Below are positions 42,005-50,245 of a stretch of DNA of 64,000 bases, piece by piece. The translations under genes and the position numbers were made by a program. The DNA comes from Mycolicibacterium aromaticivorans JS19b1 = JCM 16368 (GTDB lineage: Bacteria; Actinomycetota; Actinomycetes; Mycobacteriales; Mycobacteriaceae), in contig NZ_JALN02000003.1 in assembly GCF_000559085.1 (NCBI RefSeq), positions 177,029-241,028 on the forward strand, written 5' to 3'. The notes beneath the pieces were generated by a model. It saw nothing but the letters and a program-made list of their open reading frames with translations, ran no database searches and was not told where the DNA came from. Position 1 is the stretch's first letter, and each line of letters opens with the position of its first letter.

Positions 42005-42027
42005 GGGGAGCCTCCTTGGAACCTGTG

Positions 42028-42086
42028 CGACATATGTCGAACTATCGGGACGATGCCCAGCATGCCACCTTTTCGATATATGTCAA
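42028..42086. promoter_or_regulatory. two ArsR-type operators between the CadI/ArsI-like gene and divergent arsR
   Basis: CGACATATGTCG (42028-42039) is a perfect 12-bp palindrome; TCGATATATGTCAA (42073-42086) is a near copy. They lie in the 103-nt divergent promoter and probably let the ArsR at 42108 control both directions. Confidence 0.65.
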
Positions 42087-42107
42087 GCTTTGTGGCATGA
42101 TTGGGTG

Positions 42108-42467
42108 ATGCCCAAGACGTTGCCCTTGATCGACATGTCGTCGCCGGTGTGTTGTGCGCCGGTGGCGGCGGGTGTGATGAGTGACGAGGACGCGTTGCAC
42201 GTCGCATTGCGGCTCAAGGCGCTGGCCGACCCGGCACGAGTCAAGATCATGTCGCTGCTGTTCGGGTCGGCTGATGGCGAGGAGAACAGTCGAGACTTGG
42301 CCGCCGCGATCGGGGTTGGCGAGTCCACGGCCAGCCACCACCTGACACAGTTACGCAATGCCGGGTTGGTCGAGTCGACCCGGCGAGGGATGAACGTCTA
42401 TCACCGTCCGCACCGCGACGCGGTCGCCGCGCTGTGCGCCGTACTCGACCCGAATTGCTGTTCCTAA
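42108..42467 (+). CDS. arsR: ArsR-family metalloregulator, divergent to CadI/ArsI-like gene
   Basis: A 119-residue ArsR/SmtB repressor. It has LRLKALADPARVKIMSLLFG, the recognition helix VGESTASHHLTQLRNAGLVE and wing RRGMNVYHRP. Cys residues are outside the classical helix-4 site: PVCCAP near the N-terminus and NCCS at the C-terminus, a layout like mycobacterial CmtR-type or Corynebacterium ArsR1-type sensors. ATG 42108 has CATGAT 6 nt upstream, consistent with a leaderless start. Its stop overlaps that of the convergent arsC by 4 nt. Confidence 0.88.
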   Translation: MPKTLPLIDMSSPVCCAPVAAGVMSDEDALHVALRLKALADPARVKIMSLLFGSADGEENSRDLAAAIGVGESTASHHLTQLRNAGLVESTRRGMNVYHRPHRDAVAALCAVLDPNCCS

Positions 42468-42892
42468 ACCCGGTTTTCGGTATCGGCGGTGTCGGTCAGC
42501 AGTTCAGTGATGAGGCCTTCGATCCGCGTCTTGATTTGGTCGCGGATGGGACGTACAGCGTCCACACCCTTGCCCGCGGGATCCTCCAGTACCCAGTCGC
42601 GGTAGCTCTTGCCCGGGAAAATGGGGCAGGTGTCGCCGCAACCCATGGTGATCACCACGTCGGAGGCTTCCACCGCGTCGGTGGTAAGGATTTTCGGGGT
42701 TTGGTCGGAGATGTCGATGCCGACTTCGGCCATGGCCTCTACCGCGGCGGGGTTGACGGCGTTGCCCGGGGCACTGCCGGCCGAGCGGACTTCGATGGCG
42801 TCGCCGGCCAGCGCCGAGAGGAATCCTGCGGCCATCTGTGAACGTCCGGCGTTGTGCACGCAGACGAACAACACGGACGGTTTCGTGCTCAT
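42464..42892 (-). CDS. arsC: arsenate reductase, low-molecular-weight phosphatase type
   Basis: A 142-residue reductase converting As(V) to As(III). The phosphatase-fold anion loop is CVHNAGRSQMAAG (Cys about residue 11, Arg about 17), RSAGSAP follows, and TMGCGDTCPIFPGKSYRDWV carries the second and third Cys used in the disulfide cascade or for mycothiol coupling. ATG 42892 overlaps the arsR stop (ATGA); the longer upstream frame is the shadow of arsR. Actinobacterial enzymes of this type use mycothiol/mycoredoxin or thioredoxin; the window does not settle which. Confidence 0.92.
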   Translation of the reverse strand: MSTKPSVLFVCVHNAGRSQMAAGFLSALAGDAIEVRSAGSAPGNAVNPAAVEAMAEVGIDISDQTPKILTTDAVEASDVVITMGCGDTCPIFPGKSYRDWVLEDPAGKGVDAVRPIRDQIKTRIEGLITELLTDTADTENRV

Positions 42893-43278
42893 CGGCAAGT
42901 CCTCTCGAGGGAATCGGGTGTGGTGGCGGAAGGGGTGATGCCAAGGGCCAATACCGCCGACAACTGGGCCATGGCCGCCGGCACCACCCAGTAGTACACC
43001 CACGTGCCGCGCCGCTCGCACTCCAGCAGACCTGCCTCGCGCAGCGTTTTGAGGTGATGGGAGATCGTCGGTTGGGACAGTTCGAAATATGGGGCGATCT
43101 CGCAGACGCAACACTGGCCGCCTTCGTGGCTGGCGATGAGGCTCAGCATGCGCAATCGCACGGGATCTCCCAAGGCTTTGAACATGCGGGCCAATTCACC
43201 GGCCCAGTCTGCGCCCAGCGGTTGGTGCGCCAGGGGAGGGCAGCAGGGCTCGGCCGGGGGTGACGGCGCGACGGGCAT
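42889..43278 (-). CDS. arsR: ArsR-family arsenite-responsive repressor
   Basis: A 129-residue repressor with MFKALGDPVRLRMLSLIASH, the As(III)-binding motif QCCVCEIAPYFELSQPTISH in and before the recognition helix, and RGTWVYYWVVP. It also has Cys near the N-terminus (EPCCPP). ATG 43278 lies 7 nt from a perfect TATTGATA-GT-TATCAATA operator shared with the divergent arsD. Co-translated with arsC. The close likeness to the ArsR at 41053 suggests duplication. Confidence 0.92.
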   Translation of the reverse strand: MPVAPSPPAEPCCPPLAHQPLGADWAGELARMFKALGDPVRLRMLSLIASHEGGQCCVCEIAPYFELSQPTISHHLKTLREAGLLECERRGTWVYYWVVPAAMAQLSAVLALGITPSATTPDSLERTCR

Positions 43279-43285
43279 TGTTCTA

Positions 43286-43303
43286 TATTGATAGTTATCA
43301 ATA
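43286..43303. promoter_or_regulatory. ArsR operator between arsR-arsC and arsD-arsA
   Basis: TATTGATAGTTATCAATA is an 8-2-8 perfect inverted repeat midway in the 54-nt divergent promoter, placed to block both directions. Confidence 0.8.
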
Positions 43304-43332
43304 CAGCCGTCAAATGGCGAAGGAGAATCACG

Positions 43333-43731
43333 GTGCCCGCGATTTCTGTGTTCGAGCCCGCGTTGTGCTGCAATACCGGGGTGTGTGGTGAGGATGTCGA
43401 TGCCAACCTCGTGACGTTCAGCGCGGATATGGTCTGGTTGCTCGAGCAGGGTGCGGCGATTTCTCGCCACAATCTCGCTAACGACCCCGTGGCATTCGCC
43501 CATAGCGCGGTCGCCAAACAGTTCCTGGAAGTCGCCGGTTCAGAAGGTTTGCCGCTGGTCTGCGTCGACGACGTCACCGTGCTGACCGGGCGCTACCCGA
43601 CCCGTGCGGAGCTATCGCGGTGGGCAGCGCTCGATGCGCCCGTTGAGGGGCTGGCCGGTGTGATCAGCCTCGGCCTTTCAGACGCCAGCTCGACCCAATG
43701 CTGCCCGCCAGGGCAGTCGGACTGCTGCTGA
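43333..43731 (+). CDS. arsD: ArsD arsenite metallochaperone
   Basis: A 132-residue chaperone that delivers As(III) to the ArsA ATPase. All functional Cys pairs of the family are visible: ALCCNTGVCG (Cys about 12, 13 and 18) and the C-terminal pairs in TQCCPPGQSDCC. The thioredoxin-like body includes FAHSAVAKQFLEVAGSEGLP and TGRYPTRAELSRWA. GTG 43333 has AAGGAG just upstream. It is followed 39 nt later by arsA, the usual order. Confidence 0.93.
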   Translation: MPAISVFEPALCCNTGVCGEDVDANLVTFSADMVWLLEQGAAISRHNLANDPVAFAHSAVAKQFLEVAGSEGLPLVCVDDVTVLTGRYPTRAELSRWAALDAPVEGLAGVISLGLSDASSTQCCPPGQSDCC

Positions 43732-43770
43732 CCACCGACTGCCCCCGTAATCCGGAATAAATTGTGCCCC

Positions 43771-45549
43771 ATGACTTTTCCTGAGCAACGGTTCCTGACC
43801 GACCCGCCGCGGTTCGTTTTCTTCACCGGCAAGGGTGGGGTCGGTAAGACCTCGATCGCGTACGCGTCGGCCGTGGCCTTGGCCCAAGCGGGCAAGAAAG
43901 TCCTCTTGGTGTCCACGGACCCGGCGTCCAATGTCGGGCAGGTATTCGGGGTGGCGATCGGTAACACCGTCACCGAGATCCCTGCGGTGCCGGGGCTGTC
44001 GGCTTTGGAGATCGACCCCGAACAAGCGGCGACGGCATACCGGGAACGCATCGTGGGACCGGTGCGCTGCTTGTTGCCCGAGTCGGCGATCGCCTCGATC
44101 ACCGAGCAGTTGTCGGGTTCGTGCACCACCGAGATCGCGTCCTTTGACGAGTTCACCACTCTGCTGACGGACGACACGGGACTCGTGTCCGGATTCGACC
44201 ACGTGCTGTTCGACACCGCTCCCACCGGGCACACGATCCGGCTGCTGCAACTGCCGGGCAGCTGGACAGAGTTCCTGCAAGCCGGAAAGGGGGACGCCTC
44301 CTGCCTGGGTCCCATGGCGGGCCTGGACAAACACAAGACCACCTACGCCGCTGCGGTGGCCGCTCTGGCCGATCCGGACCGCACTCGCCTGGTCCTGGTG
44401 GCCCGCCCGACACGGTCGGCGTTGCGCGAAATCGACCGCACCCACCACGAATTGGCGGCCTTGGGTATGAGCCGGCAGTACGTCGTCGTCAACGCCGTCA
44501 TGCCCCAACCACAAGGCGAGAGCGACCCCTTGGCTGCCGCGATCACCCGCCGGGAACAGTCCGCGCTAGCGGACATATCCGATGCGCTGAGCGCATTGCC
44601 TCAAGACCGCGTCAGCCTTAAGACCGCCAACATGGTCGGCCTTGACGCACTCCAAACCCTGTTCGACACCAACACTGCCGCCGACGACGAGATGGCCTCG
44701 AGCAGCCTCGCCCCAGTGGTTGATGCCCCGCTAAGCGACCTGGTCGACGACATCGAGCGCAGCGGAAACGGACTGGTGATGTGCATGGGCAAGGGCGGGG
44801 TGGGCAAAACCACCGTCGCCGCGGCCATCGCCGTCGCGCTGGCTGAACGCGGCCACGACGTTCACCTGACCACCACCGATCCCGCAGCCCACCTGGTCGA
44901 GACCCTGCAAGGCGGCATCGAGCATCTCCGGGTGTCTCGGATCGACCCGATCGAGGCGAGCGACGCCTACCGCGAACGGGTCATGACGACCAAAGGCGCC
45001 CATCTCGACGACGCCGGGCGCGCCACCCTGGCCGAGGACCTGCGCTCACCGTGCACCGAGGAAGTCGCAGTCTTCCAAGCCTTTTCCAAAGTCATCCACG
45101 AATCCCGCAGCACGTTCGTCGTCCTCGACACCGCACCCACCGGCCACACCCTGCTGTTGCTCGACGCCACGGGTTCCTACCACCGCGAGATCGCACGGCA
45201 GATGGGGGACAGCGGGCACTACACCACACCGCTGATGCGCCTCCAAAACCCCGACCTCACCAAAGTTCTGCTCGTGACGCTGGCCGAAACGACGCCGGTG
45301 CTCGAAGCCGCCGGCCTTCAACACGACCTCGAACGCGCCGGCATCCACCCGTGGGCGTGGGTGATCAACAACTCCGTTGCCGCCGCCGAGCCCACCCACG
45401 GATTGCTCCGGCAGCGCGCCGGCGCCGAACTGGCAGAAATCGACACCGTCCGCACCAAGTACGCGCCCCGCTACGCGGTCATCCCACTCTTGGCGAACGA
45501 ACCCGTCGGCATTCCCGCTCTGGAAGCTCTTACCGCACAGCAGAATTAA
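43771..45549 (+). CDS. arsA: ArsA arsenite-activated ATPase
   Basis: A 592-residue two-halved ATPase that drives arsenite efflux through ArsB. Both halves carry a deviant Walker A (FFTGKGGVGKTSIAYA at about 16; MCMGKGGVGKTTVAAA at about 336) and a DTAPTGHT signature (about 147 and 457). Metal-site Cys are present in SGSCTTEIASFDEF (about 113), DASCLGPM (about 173) and SPCTEEVAVFQAF (about 428). ATG 43771 is used; GTG 43762 is an alternative. No ArsB or Acr3 gene follows: downstream is the convergent pstS. The pump partner must be elsewhere or missing. Confidence 0.95.
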   Translation: MTFPEQRFLTDPPRFVFFTGKGGVGKTSIAYASAVALAQAGKKVLLVSTDPASNVGQVFGVAIGNTVTEIPAVPGLSALEIDPEQAATAYRERIVGPVRCLLPESAIASITEQLSGSCTTEIASFDEFTTLLTDDTGLVSGFDHVLFDTAPTGHTIRLLQLPGSWTEFLQAGKGDASCLGPMAGLDKHKTTYAAAVAALADPDRTRLVLVARPTRSALREIDRTHHELAALGMSRQYVVVNAVMPQPQGESDPLAAAITRREQSALADISDALSALPQDRVSLKTANMVGLDALQTLFDTNTAADDEMASSSLAPVVDAPLSDLVDDIERSGNGLVMCMGKGGVGKTTVAAAIAVALAERGHDVHLTTTDPAAHLVETLQGGIEHLRVSRIDPIEASDAYRERVMTTKGAHLDDAGRATLAEDLRSPCTEEVAVFQAFSKVIHESRSTFVVLDTAPTGHTLLLLDATGSYHREIARQMGDSGHYTTPLMRLQNPDLTKVLLVTLAETTPVLEAAGLQHDLERAGIHPWAWVINNSVAAAEPTHGLLRQRAGAELAEIDTVRTKYAPRYAVIPLLANEPVGIPALEALTAQQN

Positions 45550-45563
45550 CTGATCCGGCGTGA

Positions 45564-46682
45564 TCAAGAGACAGCGTTGGCCGCAGCGACGACCTTCGCC
45601 TGAAAGTCCGGCGGCAACGCGAAATAACCATGGTCCTCAAGATGAAGCTGGCCGGGACCCACGGCCGACTGCAGAAACGCCCGCACGGCCTGCCCGGTAG
45701 CCGGATCACTGTACTTCGAGCACACCAACTCGTAGGTCGCGAGCACGATCGGGTAGGCCCCGGAACTGCTGGGGGTATAGAACTTCGAGGTGTCGAGCAC
45801 CAAGTCGTTGCCCTGCCCGATGATGGTCGCCGACGATATCGTCTTGCCCACGGTGTCTGCGCTGATAGGCACCGCGGCAGGTCCCGCGGAGGTCACGATC
45901 TGAGCGCTGGCGAGGCGCTCGGTTTTGGCGAACGAGTACTCGTTGTAGGTGACCGCGCCCGGGGTGTCCCTGACCGCGGCGGATGTTCCCTCGTTGCCCT
46001 TGGCTGCCAGCCCGACACCACCGTTGAACGTCTTACCGCTTCCCTTGCCCCACGCACCACCCGAGGCGGCATCGAGGTAGCGCTGGAAGTTGTCGGTGGT
46101 ACCCGAGTCGTCGCTGCGGTACACGACGAGGATGTCGGCCGAGGGTAGTTGCGCTGACGGATTCAGCGCCTTGATCGCCGGATCATCCCAGCGGGTGATC
46201 CCTCCGTTGAAAATCTTCGCGACCGTGGGGCCATCGAGCACCAGCGTCGGCACATCGCTGAGGTTGTAGGTGATCGCGATCGGCCCGAACACCACGGGGA
46301 TGTTCCACGCCGGTGATCCGCAACGTTGTTGAGCGGCTGCATATTCGCCACGCTCTTGGCTCAGTGCCGAGTCGGAGCCGCCGAAATCCGTCTTCTTGGA
46401 GAGGAATTCACTGACCCCCGCACCGGAGCCGTTGGAGGTGTAGACCACCGTCTGGCCCGGACAGGCCGCGGTGAAGGCCTGCACGAAGACCGGGATCGCG
46501 TTGGCTTGAGCGGTGGAGCCGCTGGCCGTCAACGATTGCTTGCCGCCACACTCGATATGGGCGGACTTCGCGTATCCGGGCTGGGAATTGTCGCTCCCAC
46601 ACGCCGTCAGTGGCAGCGCGGCTGCTCCCATCAAGCACAGCGTCCAACGAAAGCCATTGCGTCTCAACATTGAAACATCCAT
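45564..46682 (-). CDS. pstS: PstS-type phosphate-binding lipoprotein
   Basis: A 372-residue periplasmic/cell-wall binding lipoprotein. The lipobox is LTACGSDNS (Cys about 24), after a signal [19 protein letters not shown]. Ligand-loop motifs match Pst[55 protein letters not shown] and [21 protein letters not shown] precedes ATG 46682. PstCAB genes are absent, so this is a solitary receptor beside arsenic genes; it may improve phosphate selectivity or bind arsenate outside the cell. It lies 67 nt downstream of the ArsR-ArsC fusion gene and is probably co-regulated. Confidence 0.9.
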   Translation of the reverse strand: MDVSMLRRNGFRWTLCLMGAAALPLTACGSDNSQPGYAKSAHIECGGKQSLTASGSTAQANAIPVFVQAFTAACPGQTVVYTSNGSGAGVSEFLSKKTDFGGSDSALSQERGEYAAAQQRCGSPAWNIPVVFGPIAITYNLSDVPTLVLDGPTVAKIFNGGITRWDDPAIKALNPSAQLPSADILVVYRSDDSGTTDNFQRYLDAASGGAWGKGSGKTFNGGVGLAAKGNEGTSAAVRDTPGAVTYNEYSFAKTERLASAQIVTSAGPAAVPISADTVGKTISSATIIGQGNDLVLDTSKFYTPSSSGAYPIVLATYELVCSKYSDPATGQAVRAFLQSAVGPGQLHLEDHGYFALPPDFQAKVVAAANAVS

Positions 46683-46749
46683 GGTCCATCCTTCACAGGT
46701 GAGCGGAGCAGGGGTGGTCGAGGCCGCTGGGCGGCCAGGGAGTCGGTGT

Positions 46750-47442
46750 TCAGCTGGCGCGCAACGCCGGCAGTAAGCGGTCAATGCGCTCGGACAGCCT
46801 GTCTAAGGCCCGATCAAAGGCGTCGGGATCGTCAGATCCGGCGGGATCGGGTATCGACCAATGAAGCCGACGGGTGTCGGCAACCAGTTCTTCATGGGCG
46901 TTGTCGCACACCGCAACCACAAGATCGCCGGGGCGAACGACATCGTCGATGTGTACCGGGGTGTGCGACACAATCGCCAGGCCATTGCGTTTTGCCGCCT
47001 TCGTGGCGCCCGGATGCACCTTGGTGGCCGGGTGAGTCCCTGCCGAGACAGCGGGCAGTGTGCTGCGTCGGTTCCAAATCGCCACCGCCAACGGACTGCG
47101 GGCGGAGTTGTGGCTGCACACGAAGACGACGCGCTGGGCCTGCCAATTAGCTACGGGGAGTGCGGCTTCCAGTGCCGCGGGAACCAGCTGCAAGTAGGTA
47201 CGTCGTCGGTCGGCTTCGGAGCGACTGCGCTGCACCACCCCGGCCTCTTCCAGGATCCGCAGATGGTGAGCGACCAGATTCGAGGGCATCGACAACAACC
47301 CCTGTAGTTCAGACGGGGATGCGTCGGCCAAGAGGAGTCGATCAACGATCGACAGCCGCGCTGGGTCTCCCAAAGCGGCATGCACCCGTGCCCGTCGCTC
47401 GGCATCGTATTCACCACCATGTGGCGATAGGTCAATTCTCAT
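46750..47442 (-). CDS. ArsR-ArsC (low-molecular-weight phosphatase) fusion protein
   Basis: A 230-residue fusion. Residues 1-90 are an ArsR-type winged helix ([49 protein letters not shown]) lacking the usual Cys-x-Cys metal site. Residues about 100-225 are an ArsC-like phosphatase domain: [20 protein letters not shown], where Cys-x5-Arg forms the anion loop, then [14 protein letters not shown] and [12 protein letters not shown]. Such fusions exist in actinobacteria and may sense arsenate or phosphate rather than arsenite. ATG 47442 is preferred because family sequence starts at once; a palindrome ATTGACTCAAT overlaps it. Confidence 0.85.
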   Translation of the reverse strand: MRIDLSPHGGEYDAERRARVHAALGDPARLSIVDRLLLADASPSELQGLLSMPSNLVAHHLRILEEAGVVQRSRSEADRRRTYLQLVPAALEAALPVANWQAQRVVFVCSHNSARSPLAVAIWNRRSTLPAVSAGTHPATKVHPGATKAAKRNGLAIVSHTPVHIDDVVRPGDLVVAVCDNAHEELVADTRRLHWSIPDPAGSDDPDAFDRALDRLSERIDRLLPALRAS

Positions 47443-47451
47443 TGACTCAAT
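47441..47451. promoter_or_regulatory. ATTGACTCAAT palindrome at start of ArsR-ArsC fusion
   Basis: Perfect 5-1-5 inverted repeat overlapping the start codon, similar in half-site (ATTGA/TCAAT) to the other arsR operators in the island; a likely autoregulatory site. Confidence 0.5.
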
Positions 47452-47644
47452 AATCGTGTAGTAATCGATCGTGGTCAAGTCCCGCGACCGGATTTCCACC
47501 AAGCCGCCCCAGTCACCTGACCGCATCAATAGGCCCGTTCACCTCGCGGCACACCATGTCTTCTCGCATCAGCGAGGTCGCATCGTCGTCACTGAGGTCG
47601 TCGTCGAGTTGTTGGTCGATGCTGTAGACGTCGGCCTCAAAGCG

Positions 47645-47773
47645 TTAGATGACGCGAAAGTTGGCTTGGCGCAGCGGATGCACGCAAGTGGCGAGAGCGC
47701 ACGGACAATAGCGGCCACGCTGGGCGTCAGTCGGGCCACTGTCTACCGGGTGTTGACGATGCCAAGCGACTAG
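47645..47773 (+). pseudogene. serine resolvase C-terminal fragment
   Basis: The last about 40 codons read DDAKVGLAQRMHASGESART then IAATLGVSRATVYRVL, the C-terminal helix-turn-helix of a Tn3-type serine resolvase/invertase. The catalytic domain (about 140 residues) is absent upstream. The stub suggests a Tn3-family transposon once delivered or bordered the metal-resistance genes. Confidence 0.6.
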
Positions 47774-47830
47774 TTGAGTTACTGATGAACGGTCTTCATC
47801 AGTGGTAGCAGTGGTGCAGAATTGACCGTA

Positions 47831-48076
47831 ATGATCAAGACGATGGACGAGGAAACGCAGATCGGTCATCTTGTTGCCCGACTTGCGGCACAGTACCCGG
47901 GGCTGCCCTCTGCCACGGTCAGTGAGGTCGTCCACGAGTTGTACGGCAGGTTCCACGGCGCGCGGGTTCGAGAGTTTGTGCCGCTGTTTGTGGAGCGCAG
48001 GGCGCGAACCGCGCTCGACGAACTCAACGTCTCCTACGTACCGGAAGAGCGCCACGCTGAACCAGCGGCTGTGTAG
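47831..48076 (+). CDS. three-helix-bundle dimerisation-domain protein
   Basis: An 81-residue protein (TQIGHLVARLAAQYPGLPSA; FHGARVREFVPLFVERRART) of the small actinobacterial family described as three-helix bundle dimerisation proteins, often found beside metal regulators. Function unknown. ATG 47831 is used; TTG 47822 is possible. A fragment of a relative lies at 36146-36214. It is 23 nt upstream of a small gene split by IS3-B, with which it forms an operon. Confidence 0.6.
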   Translation: MIKTMDEETQIGHLVARLAAQYPGLPSATVSEVVHELYGRFHGARVREFVPLFVERRARTALDELNVSYVPEERHAEPAAV

Positions 48077-48170
48077 CTCTTGGGTTAGCTTTGGGGGCGA
48101 TGAACCGTAGTCCGCGCCATCAGCACTCTGAACCGCCCCGGGGAGTCCGGAGATTTTCTGATTTGAGGAC

Positions 48171-49007
48171 TCAGCCGGCGGCTGGCCTCGCTTGTTGAGC
48201 GTAGTAGGCAGCCTCAATCTCGGCTGGCGGGACGTCGCCGCAGTACTCGTAGAGCCGGCGGTGGTTGAACCAGTCGACCCAGCGCGCGGTCGCCAACTCG
48301 ACGTCCTCGACGGTGCGCCAGGGCTTGCCCAGTTTGATCACCTCGGTCTTGTACAGCCCATTGATGGTCTCGGCGAGCGCGTTGTCATACGAGCTGCCGA
48401 CCGCACCGACCGACGGTTGGATACCGGCTTCGGCGAGACGTTCCGTGAATCGGATCGACGTATACTGCGAGCCTCTATCCGTATGGTGGACAACATCTTT
48501 CAAATCGAGGACACCGTCTTGCTGACGCGTCCAGATGGCCTGCTCGATCGAGTCGAGCACCATCGTGGTCGCCATCGTCGACGCCACCCGCCAGCCCAGG
48601 ATCCGCCGAGCGTAGGCATCGGTGACAAACGCGACGTAGGCGAACCCCGACCAGGTCGACACATAGGTCAGATCGGCCACCCAGAGCCGATTCGGTGCGA
48701 CCGGACCGAAGCGCCGACCGACCAGATCGGCCGGACGCACTGCGGCCGGATCAGCGATCGTGGTCGGTTTGGCCTTACCACGTACCGCACCGGACAGGCC
48801 GAGTTCAGCCATCAGCCGCTCCACCGTGCAGCGGGCAACCCCGATGCCCTCGCGATTCAGTGCTAGCCACACCTTGCGCGCCCCGTACACGCGATAGTTC
48901 GCGGCGTGAACACGATTGACGTGGGCTTTGAGCTCCTCGTCGCGAATCTCGCGACGACTGGGCTCACGCTCGAGATGCTCGTAGTACGTCGACGGGGCGA
49001 TCTGCAC
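48171..49007 (-). CDS. IS3-family transposase OrfB (IS3-B)
   Basis: Integrase-core transposase, 278 residues from GTG 49007; the same frame extends upstream to about 49106 (CRFIAEHQGRREG; GVQSICDELVRLGVQIAPST), so the natural product is probably an OrfAB fusion made by -1 frameshifting. DDE residues: Asp in LWVADLTYVSTWSG, Asp in VVHHTDRGSQYTS, Glu in SYDNALAETINGLYKTE. Appears intact. Confidence 0.88.
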   Translation of the reverse strand: MQIAPSTYYEHLEREPSRREIRDEELKAHVNRVHAANYRVYGARKVWLALNREGIGVARCTVERLMAELGLSGAVRGKAKPTTIADPAAVRPADLVGRRFGPVAPNRLWVADLTYVSTWSGFAYVAFVTDAYARRILGWRVASTMATTMVLDSIEQAIWTRQQDGVLDLKDVVHHTDRGSQYTSIRFTERLAEAGIQPSVGAVGSSYDNALAETINGLYKTEVIKLGKPWRTVEDVELATARWVDWFNHRRLYEYCGDVPPAEIEAAYYAQQARPAAG

Positions 49008-49105
49008 ACCGAGCCGGACGAGCTCATCACAGATCGACTGGACACCCCACCGCAGACCATCAGGGCCCTCCCGGCGGCCCTGATGCTCAGCGATGAATCG
49101 ACAGA

Positions 49106-49432
49106 CTAGTGGTGTGGCCGGTCCAGCTCGGCCGCGAAGAAAGCCGACGCCGTCTTCAAGATCGCGTTGGCCCGCTTGAGCTCGGCGTTCTCCCGGCGCA
49201 GCTTCTTAAGCTCGGCGGACTCCTCGGTCGTAGTTCCCGCCCGGGCGCCGGCATCGACCTGGGCCTGGCGCACCCACTTGCGCACCGTCTCAGCCGTACC
49301 GATCCCTAGTAGCCGGGCGACTTCGCCCATCGCCGCCCACTCCGACTCGTGCTGATCGCTGATCTCAGCGACCATGCGCACCGCCCGCTCACGAAGCTCC
49401 GGCGGATACCGCCTCGACGAACCACCTGACAT
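49106..49432 (-). CDS. IS3-family transposase OrfA (IS3-B)
   Basis: A 108-residue protein: RRYPPELRERAVRMVAEISD, helix-turn-helix MGEVARLLGIGTAETVRKWV, and C-terminal coiled coil ESAELKKLRRENAELKRANA ending ILKTASAFFAAELDRP, which is the classic IS3 OrfA end. Partner of the OrfB just downstream. Confidence 0.9.
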   Translation of the reverse strand: MSGGSSRRYPPELRERAVRMVAEISDQHESEWAAMGEVARLLGIGTAETVRKWVRQAQVDAGARAGTTTEESAELKKLRRENAELKRANAILKTASAFFAAELDRPHH

Positions 49433-49827
49433 GACCCCATCCTTCCCAACAAATGGAGTCTCCGGACATGCCGGGGCGGTTCACTCTGTAGCCGCTGCCC
49501 GCGAAGCCGACTGCTTCCAGGCAGCGACCTTTCGTGCCGACCTTCACAACGAGATTGACTTGCTCAATGAACAATCCCAGGTGTTGAAGGCTGCTCTCGC
49601 GACATATGAGCGGCGCGGCGAACTCATTCAAGTCCGTCGAATCCAACGGGAGCTGCGGTCGGCCCTCAAAACGCGCCGCGAACTGATCGACATGATCAGC
49701 GCCCTTGATCAGAGATTCCCACAGACTGCCTCAGCCACGGACACGCGCTCCGCTCAAGGTTAGAGATGTGGTTGAGGCCTGACGGCGTGCTTGCCCGCGC
49801 AGACCAATGAGAGCGATTGACTTGGCC

Positions 49828-50202
49828 TTAGTAGTCCCACTGGCCGGGTCCCATCATGCCCGGCCCCATGCCGGGTCCCCACTGGCCGGGTCCCATCATT
49901 CCTGGACCCCACTGTCCAGGGTTGTACTGCCCAGGCCCCCACTGTCCAGCACCGTATTGTCCAGGTCCCCATTGTCCGGGACCCCAGCAGTCGGGATGCC
50001 AGATGCCGTCGGCGTCCCAACATCCCGGCGGGTCTAGCGGGTTGGGACCTTGGGCCGGATAGGGGCTCTCAGAGAAGGAGGCCGGCTCAGGTGCCGACAT
50101 GTCACTTCCGGTGGTGCCCCCACTAGGCGCGGCCCATATCACCGATCCGGTAAGCGCGACGATTGCGGCACTGGTGATCGTCCATGGTGTGGTGTTGACC
50201 AT
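49828..50202 (-). CDS. secreted GPGQW-repeat protein
   Basis: A 124-residue protein. ATG 50202 follows GAAGGGGTGAAG and begins a signal peptide (TPWTITSAAIVALTGSVIWA with an AA-P cleavage region). After an acidic Ser/Pro stretch, residues about 78-124 are tandem GPGQWGPG, GPGQYGAG and GPGMMGPG units, almost purely Gly, Pro, Gln, Trp and Met. Met- and Trp-rich repeats suggest copper(I)/silver binding or a cell-wall coat. It lies downstream of a cupredoxin gene with a similar GPGMM-rich N-terminus, so the two probably form one copper-handling operon. Family unknown. Confidence 0.7.
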   Translation of the reverse strand: MVNTTPWTITSAAIVALTGSVIWAAPSGGTTGSDMSAPEPASFSESPYPAQGPNPLDPPGCWDADGIWHPDCWGPGQWGPGQYGAGQWGPGQYNPGQWGPGMMGPGQWGPGMGPGMMGPGQWDY

Positions 50203-50245
50203 GATCTTCACCCCTTCTCGTTCCATTTGAGGGTGTTGCGAGGAG

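Larger units (their letters stand above)
48129..49483 (-). mobile_element. IS3-family element IS3-B
   Basis: Terminal inverted repeats TGAACCGCCCCGG...GTCCGGAGA (48129-48153) and their inverse at 49458-49483, flanked by the 3-bp duplication CTC (48126-48128 and 49484-49486). Length 1355 bp, two genes on the minus strand. It interrupts a small plus-strand gene. Confidence 0.92.
48100..49763 (+). pseudogene. small coiled-coil protein gene split by IS3-B
   Basis: Removing IS3-B (48129-49483) and one CTC target copy joins 48100-48128 with 49487-49763 into one 100-residue frame: MNRSPRHQHSVAAAREADCF at the join, then a charged helical protein (IDLLNEQSQVLKAALATYER; IQRELRSALKTRRELIDMIS). GGGGG lies 7 nt before ATG 48100. 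The restored reading frame proves where the IS landed. Family unknown; probably a coiled-coil partner of the preceding three-helix protein. Confidence 0.8.

Noticed and set aside
47518..47640. Acidic minus-strand peptide (DDDLSDDDATSLMREDMVCR)
   Set aside because: No start codon in a suitable position and an upstream stop; at best debris.
49830..50000. Short regular DNA repeats that could suggest a CRISPR array
   Set aside because: They are coding repeats for GPGQW/GPGMM units in one open frame, with no spacers and no cas genes.
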